NCBI GenBank assembly: GCA_900315665.1
Contig: OMZX01000028.1
Span: forward strand, 1-32,951
Reading direction: 5' to 3'
Source: an uncultured Eubacteriales bacterium
GTDB taxonomy: Bacteria > Bacillota > Clostridia > Lachnospirales > Lachnospiraceae
Length of the DNA stretch: 32,951 nt
The notes beneath the pieces are model-generated. The model was given only the letters and a program-made list of their open reading frames with translations. It had not been told where the DNA came from and made no database searches. Each line of letters begins with the position of its first letter. The stretch's first letter is position 1. Positions 24,411 to 32,841 of this stretch are shown here, piece by piece. The translations under genes were made by a program, and so were the position numbers.

Positions 24411-24466
24411 CTTATACGATATTGTTTCATGCTTCATAGGTTCAGTCTTTGCAAAAGAGTCTTACA

Positions 24467-24672
24467 AAACACAGGTCCTGCCGCTGCGAGTGGACTGGGG
24501 CGGGACGCCGACACAGGCCGCTCACAGCGGCAGGAGCGTCCGCACAGCCACAAGCCATGACCCGTCCGCACAGCCAATGTGAAAGTTCGGTCCGCCCAGC
24601 CAATGTGAAGTCCGGTCCGCCCAGCCACAAAATTCCCGCAGCCACCCCTTGCGTTTAGCCAAAACCTGTGTT
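24467..24672. repeat. GC-rich repeat element between murI and secG
   Basis: Nested structure in the 300-base gap. AACACAGGT (about 24467) and ACCTGTGTT (24664-24672) form outer inverted arms. CCTGCCGCTG (24477-24486) and CAGCGGCAGG (24525-24534) form an inner hairpin. GTCCGC(A/C)CAGCCA occurs at 24538, 24564, 24590 and 24615, period 25-26. GC content is well above its surroundings. Open frames across it on both strands look like repeat artefacts. Confidence 0.75.
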
Positions 24673-24677
24673 AGAGT
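24649..24677 (+). promoter_or_regulatory. Candidate promoter for secG
   Basis: TTGCGT, a 17-base spacer and TAGAGT, 34 bases before the secG start. The spacer contains the right outer arm of the repeat element, so the promoter may have arrived or evolved with it. Confidence 0.5.
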
Positions 24678-24710
24678 GTTAAGGTATTTGTGAAAGTTAA
24701 GGAGTTCGTT

Positions 24711-24947
24711 ATGCATGTTTTAAAAATCGCTCTTGTCATTATATTCGTTCTTTTAGGCGTTGCACTTTCCGCGATCATTCTGATGCAGGAGGGCAAGAGC
24801 CAGGGCCTTGGTGCTATTTCCGGTATGGCAGAGTCCTACTGGTCAAAGAACAGAGGCCGTTCCGTCGAGGGTGCGCTTGAGAAGTTTACGAAGTTCGCTG
24901 CTGTTTTGTTCTTCATCGTTGCTCTTGCACTCGATGTGATCTGGTAA
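24711..24947 (+). CDS. secG: Preprotein translocase subunit SecG
   Basis: Small membrane subunit of the SecYEG channel. It has 78 residues with two membrane segments, about 3-23 and 55-76. Between them is the typical loop with ILMQEGKSQGLGAISG and SYWSKNRGRS. ATG at 24711 follows AAGGAG with 7 bases between; a longer frame from 24690 has no site. It is followed by a terminator and then by rnr, and together with smpB this is the common Firmicute secG-rnr-smpB order. Confidence 0.94.
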   Translation: MHVLKIALVIIFVLLGVALSAIILMQEGKSQGLGAISGMAESYWSKNRGRSVEGALEKFTKFAAVLFFIVALALDVIW

Positions 24948-24966
24948 GAAGAAGATGTGATTTAAG

Positions 24967-24997
24967 AGCCCGCATACATAGGTATGTGGGCTTTTTT
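24967..24997 (+). terminator. Terminator between secG and rnr
   Basis: AGCCCGCATAC (24967-24977) pairs with GTATGTGGGCT (24982-24992) with one G-U, followed by six T. It ends only 21 bases before rnr, so rnr needs read-through or a promoter inside this region. Confidence 0.85.
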
Positions 24998-25017
24998 CAT
25001 GCTTTTAGGAAAAGAAA

Positions 25018-27186
25018 ATGGATAATATACAAAAAGAAAAGCTCAGTAAATTAATCATAGAACTCATGCATGACAAGCTCTACGTCCCGATGAAGCTGAA
25101 GGAACTTGCAATCTTCTTAGAAATTCCTAAAGCGGAACGCGCCTCTCTTCAAGAGGTTTTGGATGAGCTCGTTTCAGATGGTAAGATTGGCATCTCTAAA
25201 AGCGGAAAGTACGGAAAAAAAGAGAACTTCACGCATGTCGGTATTTATCAGGCAAACGCGCGGGGCTTCGGCTTCGTGACGATTGATGGCCGTGAAGATG
25301 ACATCTTCATCCCGGCGGACTACACAGGAGATGCCATGGATGGCGACAAGGTCAGAATCATCATCACAAAGGATGATGTGATAAATGGCAAACGCGCTGA
25401 AGGACATGTCACACAGATCCTTGAGCACGCAAATGTAGACATTGTCGGCTTCTACCGTAAAAATAAAACAAGCGGCTTCGTGGAGCCGGATAATCAGAAG
25501 CTCCTCCAGGATATCTATATTCCTGAAGGAAAGGACATGCATGCGATGACAGGGCACAAGGTCGTCGTGCATATCACGAAGTATGCAGAGGGACATCATA
25601 AGCCGGAGGGCGAAATCAGAGAGATTCTTGGCCATGTCAATGATCCTGGCGTCGACATCCTCTCGATCGTGCGGGCTTATGGTCTCCCGGAAGCCTTCAC
25701 ACGGGACATCATGAAGGCTGCCGAATCCGTACCGGATACCGTCCCCGCCGAAAAAATCGAGGCAAGGCATGCGCATGATTTTCGGAAGCTTCTGACGGTC
25801 ACGATTGACGGTGAAGACGCGAAGGATCTCGATGACGCGGTATCACTTGAATATGATGAAGCGAAGCAACAGTACCGCCTCTATGTTCATATCGCAGATG
25901 TTTCCGAGTATGTGAAGGAGCATTCTCTCATCGATCAGGAAGCACTGAACCGCTGTACGAGTGTCTACCTCACGGACCGGGTCATTCCAATGCTTCCACG
26001 TGTGCTCTGTAACGGAATCTGTTCTCTCAATGAAGGGGAGGATCGTCTCACGCTCTCCTGCATCATGGATATCGATAAGGAGGGCCGGATCCTCGGGCAC
26101 GAAATCTGTGAGTCTGTCATCCGTTCCGATAAACGGATGACCTACAATGGTGTGCATGCAATTTTGACTGGCCAAGAGCTCACAAATGGTGAGGATATCA
26201 ACAGCTATCTCCCGTTTAAGCCGATGCTTGATCGGATGTATACCCTGTCAAAAATTCTCCGTGAAAAGCGCTATGCCCGCGGCGGCATCGACTTTGATTT
26301 TCCTGAGACTAAGATTCTTCTCGATGAGAAGGGCCAGGTTACGAAGGTCATGCCGTATATTCGAAATGAATCAAACATGTTGATTGAGGACTTCATGCTG
26401 GCAGCCAATGAGACGGTCGCAGAAGATTTCTTCTGGCAGCAGATTCCCTTCGTGTATCGTGTTCATGAAAAGCCGGCTCCGGAAAAGTTCCTTGCGCTCC
26501 AGAACATGGTCGCAAACTTCGGGCATTTTCTCCGCATCCGTGATGAGGAAACGATTCATCCGAAGGAGATCCAGAAACTTCTCAGCTCCATCGAAGGAAC
26601 ACCTGAGGAGCCGGTCATCCGCACGATGACGCTCCGTTCCATGAAGCAGGCAAGATATTCCACAGACAACACAGGGCATTTTGGTCTCGCAGCGAAATAC
26701 TACTGTCACTTCACCTCTCCGATCCGCCGCTATCCGGATCTCCAGATTCACCGGATCATCAAGGAGGATCTCCGCGGCGAGCTAAGCAAAAAGCGGATTG
26801 AGCATTATCATGCGCTGCTGCCTGGTGTCGCCGACAGGGCATCGACGCTTGAACGCCGTGCTGATGAAGCCGAGCGGGAAACTGACAAGCTCAAGATGTG
26901 TGAATATATGCAGCACCATATCGGAGAGGAATATGATGGCGTCATTTCCGGCATCACGAATTATGGTATCTATGTGGCACTGCCGAGCACCATCGAAGGC
27001 ATGATCCCGCTCCGGACGCTGGATTCGGATTACTATGTCTTCCATGAAGACAAGTACGAGCTTGTCGGAGAACGCACCGGCAAGGCCTTCCATCTCGGCG
27101 ATCCGATCCATATCGCTGTCGTCAATACCGACAAGCTGACACGGACGATTGATTTCATGCTGATGAAGCCGGAGAAAAAGGATTAA
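25018..27186 (+). CDS. rnr: Ribonuclease R
   Basis: Processive 3'-5' exoribonuclease that degrades structured RNA and, with SmpB and tmRNA, defective messages. It has 722 residues. A winged-helix start is followed by cold-shock OB folds (RGFGFVTIDGREDDIFIPA), the RNB catalytic core with TIDGEDAKDLDDAVSLE from about residue 262 and its metal-binding aspartates, and a C-terminal S1 domain (GVISGITNYGIYVALP). The start is ATG at 25018 behind AGGAAAAG. smpB follows 156 bases later, with its own candidate promoter. Confidence 0.96.
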   Translation: MDNIQKEKLSKLIIELMHDKLYVPMKLKELAIFLEIPKAERASLQEVLDELVSDGKIGISKSGKYGKKENFTHVGIYQANARGFGFVTIDGREDDIFIPADYTGDAMDGDKVRIIITKDDVINGKRAEGHVTQILEHANVDIVGFYRKNKTSGFVEPDNQKLLQDIYIPEGKDMHAMTGHKVVVHITKYAEGHHKPEGEIREILGHVNDPGVDILSIVRAYGLPEAFTRDIMKAAESVPDTVPAEKIEARHAHDFRKLLTVTIDGEDAKDLDDAVSLEYDEAKQQYRLYVHIADVSEYVKEHSLIDQEALNRCTSVYLTDRVIPMLPRVLCNGICSLNEGEDRLTLSCIMDIDKEGRILGHEICESVIRSDKRMTYNGVHAILTGQELTNGEDINSYLPFKPMLDRMYTLSKILREKRYARGGIDFDFPETKILLDEKGQVTKVMPYIRNESNMLIEDFMLAANETVAEDFFWQQIPFVYRVHEKPAPEKFLALQNMVANFGHFLRIRDEETIHPKEIQKLLSSIEGTPEEPVIRTMTLRSMKQARYSTDNTGHFGLAAKYYCHFTSPIRRYPDLQIHRIIKEDLRGELSKKRIEHYHALLPGVADRASTLERRADEAERETDKLKMCEYMQHHIGEEYDGVISGITNYGIYVALPSTIEGMIPLRTLDSDYYVFHEDKYELVGERTGKAFHLGDPIHIAVVNTDKLTRTIDFMLMKPEKKD

Positions 27187-27198
27187 ACGTTACGTTTA

Positions 27199-27227
27199 TT
27201 GCCAGTCAGCTGTAAAATCAGTAAAAT
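27199..27227 (+). promoter_or_regulatory. Candidate promoter for smpB
   Basis: TTGCCA, a 17-base spacer and TAAAAT in the 155-base gap after rnr. It gives a leader of about 110 bases. Confidence 0.45.
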
Positions 27228-27341
27228 ATGTATTAACTACGTTTGGTTATAAGCTGTAGAAAGCAAAAACTCTTTCGGAGAGATTTTCCTGTAAAAGCAG
27301 TGTTGATTCTCCGCAATGATATAGAGAAGGAATGAACAATC

Positions 27342-27824
27342 ATGGCGAATTATGGAAAAGAAGAAGGCACAAAGCTCATCGCCAACAATAAAAAGGCATA
27401 TCACGACTATTTCGTCGATGTGACCTATGAATGCGGCATCGAGCTTGCCGGCACGGAGGTAAAGTCGCTCCGTCTCGGGCAGTGCTCAATCAAGGAAGCC
27501 TATTGCAATATAAAAAATGGTGAAGTCTGGATCTACGGGATGCATATCAACCCGTACGAAAAGGGCAACATCTTTAACCGGGATGCACTTCGTGACCGGA
27601 AACTGCTCCTACATAAAACAGAAATCCGAAAGCTCAGTGAAAAGCTGAAAGAACAGGGCTATGCTCTCATCCCGCTTCGCGTGTATTTCCGGAAATCTCT
27701 CGTCAAGGTCGAAATCGGTCTCTGTCGCGGCAAAAAGCTCTATGACAAGCGTGCGGACCTGCAAAAAAAGCAGCAGAAACGCGACCTCGAGAGGGATTTC
27801 AAGGGTGCAAATCTTCGGGTTTGA
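27342..27824 (+). CDS. smpB: tmRNA-binding protein SmpB
   Basis: Binds tmRNA and brings it to stalled ribosomes. At 160 residues it is the standard length. NNKKAYHDYFVDVTYECGIEL and GTEVKSLRLGQCSIKEAY form the beta-barrel start; MHINPYEKGN and the LLLHKTEI motif follow. The basic C-terminal tail (KKLYDKRADLQKKQQKRDLERD) is the part that reads the empty mRNA channel. ATG at 27342 follows GAAGGAATG. A long terminator comes next. The ssrA gene is not seen downstream. Confidence 0.97.
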   Translation: MANYGKEEGTKLIANNKKAYHDYFVDVTYECGIELAGTEVKSLRLGQCSIKEAYCNIKNGEVWIYGMHINPYEKGNIFNRDALRDRKLLLHKTEIRKLSEKLKEQGYALIPLRVYFRKSLVKVEIGLCRGKKLYDKRADLQKKQQKRDLERDFKGANLRV

Positions 27825-27866
27825 TTTTGACGTTCATCAAAGTCCCGACGGATATTTCAGGTTTTT

Positions 27867-27940
27867 TCTGGCTTAAGAGAATGCCGGCAGACAGCTACGA
27901 ATATCGTCTGTCGGCATCCCTCTCGAGCCAGATTTTTTTT
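27867..27940 (+). terminator. Long terminator after smpB
   Basis: The stem pairs TCTGGCT...GAG and ATGCCGGCAGAC (27867-27892) with GTCTGTCGGCAT...CTC...AGCCAGA (27906-27932), with small internal loops, followed by eight T. It closes the secG-rnr-smpB strand. Confidence 0.8.
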
Positions 27941-27973
27941 ATTTATCAGAGCTTTTCTATGAGGAACGGAAAA

Positions 27974-28168
27974 TCAGTCTAGGCCATACGACAGTTCTTC
28001 CTTGATTACGGAGAAATCGATTTCGCATTTGCCATCACTGATGATAACCGGTACCTTTTGATCAAATGTGTACAGATCCTTAATTTATTCTTTTGTCAAC
28101 AATGTGTTCCTTTTATATTCCATTATTTTCTTTTGCGAAGAATATCCGCTTGAATTTTTTATCCTCAT
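27974..28168 (-). pseudogene. Small ORF interrupted by a nonsense codon
   Basis: From ATG at 28168 the minus strand encodes 27 codons, then TAA at 28085-28087. It continues in the same frame for 36 protein-like codons (including TFDQKVPVIISDG and FSVIKEELSYGLD) to TGA at 27974-27976. CAA to TAA would restore one 64-residue ORF. The product is not recognised. It may be the tail of a larger lost gene. It occupies part of a 633-base gap whose remainder holds the smpB terminator, a palindromic repeat, another terminator and about 100 A/T-rich bases without visible features. Confidence 0.4.
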
Positions 28169-28191
28169 CTCTTTACGTGGGCCGCTAAGGC

Positions 28192-28281
28192 ATCCCGAAG
28201 CCTTCTCCACTCCGCTTCGGTCGGCGCAAAGCAGATGTCCACTGGACATCTTGCGCCCGCGCAAGCGCGGTACTCCGGGAT
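28192..28281. repeat. Palindromic intergenic element
   Basis: ATCCCG (28192) and CGGGAT (28276) bound it. Inside are CCGAAG/CTTCGG (28195, 28215), the strong hairpin GGCGCA...AGATGTCC-act-GGACATCT-TGCGCC (28223-28257), and CCGCG/CGCGG. It is GC-rich in an AT-rich gap. It resembles dispersed intergenic repeats that are often mis-annotated as short ORFs. Confidence 0.65.
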
Positions 28282-28288
28282 AACAATA

Positions 28289-28330
28289 AAAGGCATAGTA
28301 TCAAGCAAAAAGCATGAATACTATGCCTTT
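28289..28330 (-). terminator. Terminator of the pheST-mutT operon
   Basis: AAAGGCATAGTAT (28289-28301) and ATACTATGCCTTT (28318-28330) are perfect 13-bp arms with a 16-base loop. T-rich sequence follows on the minus strand. It lies 128 bases past mutT, the only gene that would use it. Confidence 0.65.
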
Positions 28331-28457
28331 CATACTGAAAATTCCACTCATGAATTCAATTCTTTATCATGATGTGAAAATAATATGTGTAAACTACTTC
28401 ATGCCAAAGCAAAATATAAATGCTCAGCAATTAAACTATAGATGCCTTAAAGCTACC

Positions 28458-28844
28458 TTATAACAGTCTGGCGATCTTATCAACGAGGGTTACATCCGCC
28501 GGAAGCCAGTTGACAGAATGAATCGTGGTTTTATCAAGCCATCTTGCGTCCTCATGCTCAAGGAGAGAAAGCTTGCCGGATACGACAGTTGCCCAGAACA
28601 CCTGCATGGACAGATGAAATTTCGGATAATCAAACTCCAGCGTGTCAATGAGATCGCCGACCGCAATCTCCGTATCAAGCTCCTCACGGATTTCTCGTTT
28701 TAAGGCTTCCTCCGGCGTCTCACCCGGTTCGATCTTGCCACCGGGAAATTCCCAACCGTCCTTAAACTCGCCATAACCCCGTTCTGTTGCAAATATTTTG
28801 TCTCCGCGGCGGATCACCGCCGCCACCACGTGTTTTGTTTCCAT
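28458..28844 (-). CDS. mutT: MutT-like NUDIX hydrolase
   Basis: A 128-residue NUDIX protein, probably an 8-oxo-dGTP diphosphatase that cleans the nucleotide pool. The NUDIX box is intact: GGKIEPGETPEEALKREI followed by REELD. The start HVVAAVIRRGDKIFATERG and the end HEDARWLDKTTI...LPAD are typical of the MutT/YjhB-type group with WLP. It follows the pheT stop by 2 bases and must be co-transcribed. Substrate is inferred from similarity only; CTP-type specificity cannot be excluded. Confidence 0.9.
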   Translation of the reverse strand: METKHVVAAVIRRGDKIFATERGYGEFKDGWEFPGGKIEPGETPEEALKREIREELDTEIAVGDLIDTLEFDYPKFHLSMQVFWATVVSGKLSLLEHEDARWLDKTTIHSVNWLPADVTLVDKIARLL

Positions 28845-28846
28845 GT

Positions 28847-31279
28847 CTACGACCTCAGCTTGATGCCAAGGCCATCCAGTCCGTTTAGGATCTTCTTCAC
28901 AGTGCCGTTGATCTCGTCATCAGTCAGCGTGTGATCCTGTGCGCGGAGTGTCACCTTATAGGCCATGGACTTGTAGCCGGACAGTACCTGTGCGCCCTCA
29001 TAGATATCGAAAAGCTCGACGTTTTCGCAGAGCTTGCCGGTCCGCTGACGAAGTACGTCCTCGATCTTCCCGGCTGTGATATCCTTCGGTACGAGCATCG
29101 AGAAGTCACGCGCTACCGCCGGGAACTTCGCAAGCGGGGTGTACTTGATGTCATCATTGACGAAAGGATAAATCTCCGGCATATCCAGCACGGCGACATA
29201 AGCCTTTTCACCGATCGAATAGTTCTCAAGCACAGTCGGATGCACCTCGCCGAGGAAGCCGATGGCTTTCCCGTCATAGTAGATCGTCGCTCTTCTGCCC
29301 GGATGGAGATATGGAACTGTACAGCTTTCCGCATCATACTTGAAGCGATCTGTCATGCCGAGCTCCTCCAGGATATCCTCGACATCACCCTTCATCGTGA
29401 AGAAATCGCCCTCGCCGATCTCACCAAGCGTCAGCGTCATCCGTTCATCCGGAAGCTCTGTAAGAGGGAGAGCCTTCGGGATGTAGACATTGGCGAGCTC
29501 ATAGAGACGGGCTACCTTATTTTTACGGTTATAGTTCGTCGAAAGAGAGGAAAGCATGCCGTTCATGGAAGAGGTCCGCATCACGGAGAAATCTTCGCCG
29601 AGCGGGTTCGAAATCTTCACCTGCTGCCGTTCCTTCGCATCCTCCGGGAACAGGAGCTTGTCATATACCTTCGGGGATTCGAAGCTGTACATGAAGGCCT
29701 GGCTGTAACCGAGCGCCTGTGCATAGTGACGGACACGCTCATTGACCGCGAGATCCGGCATGAGGCCGCCGGCAACCGCAGAGCTGTCCGGAAGCGTCAT
29801 CGGAACCTTCGCATAGCCGTAGAACCGTGTTACCTCCTCCGCAATATCGCACATTCTATGGATATCCTGACGGAAGGTCGGTGCAGTGACAGTCAGTTCA
29901 TCGCCATTGATCTCGGTATGAAGCTCAATCTTCTCAAGGTACTCCTTCATCTGCTCCGGTGTCAGGTCGATACCGATCAGATGATTGATTTCAGAAGCCG
30001 TGCACTTCACCACGGACGGCTCACGCTTTACCGGGTAGACATCGATCATGCCGCCGACCACTTCACCGGCGTTAAGCTCCTCGATGAGTGCGCAGGCACG
30101 ATTGATGGCTGCCTCTGCGAGGTTCGGGTCAAGCCCCTTCTCGAAGTAGGCGGACGCATCGGTTCTGTCGCCGACCTTACGGGCGCTGAGACGAATGTTC
30201 GTACCGTCAAAGGTTGCTGCTTCGAAGACCATCGTCTTCACATCGTCTGTGATTTTTGAGTTCTGGCCGCCCATGATACCGGCAAGACCGATCGCACCGT
30301 CCTCATCACAGATCGTGAGTACCGTGTGATCAAGCTTCCGTTCCTGCTGATCGAGGGTCTCAAAAATGTCTCCATCCTGTGCACGCTTCACGATGATATG
30401 ATGACCTTTGATCTTATCATAGTCATAGGAATGCATCGGCTGTCCATACTCGAGCATCACATAATTCGTGATATCAACAATGTTGTTGATCGGACGGATG
30501 CCGGCGCTTGCGAGACGGATCTGCATCCACTTCGGGGATGGTGCAAGATGAATGTTCTTGACCATTCTTGCAGTATAACGCGGGCAGAGATCAGTATCCT
30601 CGACCGTAACCTTCAGGAAGTCATGAACGTCTTCACTGTTGCCGGACTTCTCCTCCTTCGGCATCACGAAGGTCTTGCCGAAGGTTGCAGCAGCTTCACG
30701 TGCGATACCAAGGACACTGTAGCAGTCTACTCGATTTGATGTGATCTCATACTCGTGGATCGCATCATGGAGACCAAGTAAGGTCGGCGCATCCTCTCCT
30801 ACCGGTGTTCCCTCCGGGAAGATATAGAGGCCGGAAACCGGCGCCTCCGGATAGAATTCACGGGAGGAACCGAGCTCCTCGATGGAGCACATCATACCAT
30901 AGGATTCGACGCCGCGGAGCTTACCGGCATGGATCGGCACACCGTCCTCCGGAAGCGGACCGCCGTCATGACCGCCGGCTACCTTGCCGCCATCCTGTAC
31001 GACAGGGACGACATCGCCGACACGCATATTGCTTGCGCCGGTCACGATCTGAAGCGGCTGATCCGCACCGATATCTACCTGACAAATGACAAGCTTGTCG
31101 GCATTCGGGTGCTTATCGATGGAGAGGATTTTTCCGGTTACAATCTTTTCAAGATTTTTATCAAGGATGGTGCAGGTCTCGACCTTTGTACCAGTCAAGG
31201 TCATCGCATCCGTCCATTCCTTCGGTGTACAGTCAAGATCCGGCACATACGCGCGGATCCAGTTCATGGATGTATTCAT
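28847..31279 (-). CDS. pheT: Phenylalanyl-tRNA synthetase beta subunit
   Basis: Large subunit of the alpha2-beta2 enzyme. It has 810 residues. The N-terminal tRNA-binding OB domain has IDKHPNADKLVICQVDIG. The B3/B4 editing domain, B5 (EINHLIGIDLTPEQM) and the catalytic-like core follow. The C-terminal ferredoxin-like anticodon domain closes with VTLRAQDHTLTDDEINGTV. ATG at 31279 follows GAGGGGGAT; a second ATG lies four codons on. It is 18 bases behind pheS and 2 bases before mutT, under the T-box. Confidence 0.97.
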   Translation of the reverse strand: MNTSMNWIRAYVPDLDCTPKEWTDAMTLTGTKVETCTILDKNLEKIVTGKILSIDKHPNADKLVICQVDIGADQPLQIVTGASNMRVGDVVPVVQDGGKVAGGHDGGPLPEDGVPIHAGKLRGVESYGMMCSIEELGSSREFYPEAPVSGLYIFPEGTPVGEDAPTLLGLHDAIHEYEITSNRVDCYSVLGIAREAAATFGKTFVMPKEEKSGNSEDVHDFLKVTVEDTDLCPRYTARMVKNIHLAPSPKWMQIRLASAGIRPINNIVDITNYVMLEYGQPMHSYDYDKIKGHHIIVKRAQDGDIFETLDQQERKLDHTVLTICDEDGAIGLAGIMGGQNSKITDDVKTMVFEAATFDGTNIRLSARKVGDRTDASAYFEKGLDPNLAEAAINRACALIEELNAGEVVGGMIDVYPVKREPSVVKCTASEINHLIGIDLTPEQMKEYLEKIELHTEINGDELTVTAPTFRQDIHRMCDIAEEVTRFYGYAKVPMTLPDSSAVAGGLMPDLAVNERVRHYAQALGYSQAFMYSFESPKVYDKLLFPEDAKERQQVKISNPLGEDFSVMRTSSMNGMLSSLSTNYNRKNKVARLYELANVYIPKALPLTELPDERMTLTLGEIGEGDFFTMKGDVEDILEELGMTDRFKYDAESCTVPYLHPGRRATIYYDGKAIGFLGEVHPTVLENYSIGEKAYVAVLDMPEIYPFVNDDIKYTPLAKFPAVARDFSMLVPKDITAGKIEDVLRQRTGKLCENVELFDIYEGAQVLSGYKSMAYKVTLRAQDHTLTDDEINGTVKKILNGLDGLGIKLRS

Positions 31280-31297
31280 TGTAATATCCCCCTCTAT

Positions 31298-32320
31298 TTA
31301 AAACTGGTTAAGGAACCGAACGTCATTCTCATAGAGAAGGCGCATATCATCGATCTCATACTTAAGAAGTGCGATTCTTTCGAGGCCGACGCCGAAAGCG
31401 AAGCCCTGGTATTCATTCGGGTCAATGCCGCACATCTCAAGCACATGCGGATGAACCATACCACAGCCGAGGATCTCGATCCAGCCCTCGCCCTTACAGA
31501 AGCGGCAGCCCTTGCCGTGGCACTTGAAGCAGGTCACATCGACCTCGGCGGACGGCTCTGTGAACGGGAAATGATGCGGACGAAGCTTCGTCTTCGTATC
31601 CGGTCCGAACAGCTCCTTTGCGAAGGTATCCAGCGTACCCTTGAGATCTGCAAAGGTCACATGCTTGTCGATGACGAGGCCCTCGATCTGATGGAAGGAC
31701 GGGGAATGTGTGGCATCCACGGCATCGGAACGGAAAACACGGCCAGGGCAGATCATACGAATCGGGAGCTTACCCTGCTCCATGACTCTTGCCTGTACTG
31801 AAGACGTCTGGGTACGAAGCAGGATGGAGTCATTGATATAGAAGGTGTCCTGCTCGTCTCTTGCCGGATGGCCCTTAGGGATATTGAGCTTTCCGAAATT
31901 ATAATCGTCGTACTCAACCTCCGGACCCTCTACAACCTCATAACCCATACCGATGAAGATACGTTCAACCTCTTCAAGCGCACGGGTATTCGGATGTGCA
32001 TGACCATACTGCATCTTCTTCGCCGGCAGCGTCACATCGAGGGTCTCCGCCTGCATCTTAGCTTCCTTCGCGGCGTCAGCAAGTTCTGTCATGTGGTGAT
32101 CGAGCGCACCTTCCACCTCAGCGCGAAGGCTATTGACCATCTGGCCAAACGCCGGCCGCTCCTCCGGGGAAAGATCCTTCATGGATTTAAGGAGGGCTGT
32201 AATCTCACCCTTCTTTCCAAGGAACCGGACACGGAGGTCATTCAGGGCCTTATTGTCCTTTGCTTCGTCGATGCTCTCGGAAGCGAGCTTTCTCAGCTCT
32301 TCAATCTTTGTGTTTTCCAT
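31298..32320 (-). CDS. pheS: Phenylalanyl-tRNA synthetase alpha subunit
   Basis: Catalytic subunit that activates phenylalanine. It has 340 residues. A coiled-coil N terminus (to about residue 90) binds tRNA. The class II core includes [25 protein letters not shown], a Cys cluster [16 protein letters not shown], and the motif 3 [12 protein letters not shown]. The Cys-rich insert with four Cys is a zinc-site-like loop found in some PheS proteins. ATG at 32320 follows AAGGAGAG. First gene of the operon, controlled by the T-box leader. Confidence 0.97.
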   Translation of the reverse strand: MENTKIEELRKLASESIDEAKDNKALNDLRVRFLGKKGEITALLKSMKDLSPEERPAFGQMVNSLRAEVEGALDHHMTELADAAKEAKMQAETLDVTLPAKKMQYGHAHPNTRALEEVERIFIGMGYEVVEGPEVEYDDYNFGKLNIPKGHPARDEQDTFYINDSILLRTQTSSVQARVMEQGKLPIRMICPGRVFRSDAVDATHSPSFHQIEGLVIDKHVTFADLKGTLDTFAKELFGPDTKTKLRPHHFPFTEPSAEVDVTCFKCHGKGCRFCKGEGWIEILGCGMVHPHVLEMCGIDPNEYQGFAFGVGLERIALLKYEIDDMRLLYENDVRFLNQF

Positions 32321-32456
32321 CTTCTCTCCTTCTTTTTCCGCCAGGGTCGCGGGGTTAAATTTTTGTCGTCTTCAGCCAATGCCTACACTTGCGGCTTACA
32401 TTTTGTTGTCCTTTACGAAAACGGCGCGCTGCAGGTTTATACAGACTGGCTTCAGT

Positions 32457-32806
32457 ACGAAAAAAATCCCTGTGTCTATAAAGACACAGGGACGAATCAT
32501 CGCGGTACCACCCTTGTTCCCGGTCACCCGGGCACTCAATATGCTTAACGCGCATTCACGGCCTCAGCTACTGCTATAAGTTCATCCTCAATACGATCAC
32601 GATCGAAATCGACGTCATCACCAGCTAAGAATCTCTTATCTTCACCAAAGCAGCTCCGGTGGGAAAATTCGAAACAGCTTCTTCCTGGCCCGCTTTCAGC
32701 GCATCACGATGCCTCTCTACAAGGAAATAAAACCGCCCTACTGAACACCTTCACAGCTTTTAACCATATGTTGGCCTGGAACTCCTCTTTAGAACGTTTC
32801 AAACCG
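32457..32806 (-). promoter_or_regulatory. T-box leader of the pheST operon
   Basis: The T-box bulge sequence AGGGTGGTACCGCG lies at 32501-32514. It is followed by the terminator stem TCCCTGTGTCT/AGACACAGGGA (32467-32492) and seven T. Upstream, AGAGAG with a CTGAAAG loop (32664-32720 region) begins stem I, and GAATTTTCCCACCGGAGC (about 32652-32669) contains a Phe codon, TTC, as the likely specifier. Uncharged tRNA-Phe would bind and prevent termination. The exact specifier register is not certain. Confidence 0.92.
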
Positions 32807-32812
32807 TGTTTA

Positions 32813-32841
32813 AGTCTAGAGCCACAAGAGAAAATTGTCAA
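32813..32841 (-). promoter_or_regulatory. Promoter for the pheST T-box transcript
   Basis: TTGACA (32841-32836), a 17-base spacer and TAGACT (32818-32813). The start near 32806 gives the T-box leader plus about 485 bases to pheS. Confidence 0.75.

Noticed and set aside
24538-24627. Possible CRISPR array
   Set aside because: Four short repeats with 12-13 base gaps are too close and too short for spacers, and no cas gene is near.
28068-28283. 71-codon plus-strand ORF
   Set aside because: Its second half is the palindromic repeat read as protein, and it has no ribosome site.
27825-28457. tmRNA gene (ssrA) expected after smpB
   Set aside because: No tmRNA-like 5' or 3' end, no tag reading frame and no T-loop sequence on either strand; it must lie elsewhere.
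28931-30259. 442-codon open frame antisense to pheT
   Set aside because: Shadow of pheT. It is rich in Arg, His, Leu and Ile, as expected for the complement of a biased coding sequence, and has no ribosome site or recognisable domain.
30929-31801. 290-codon plus-strand frame spanning pheT and pheS
   Set aside because: It crosses two certain genes on the opposite strand and has no ribosome site; a composition artefact.
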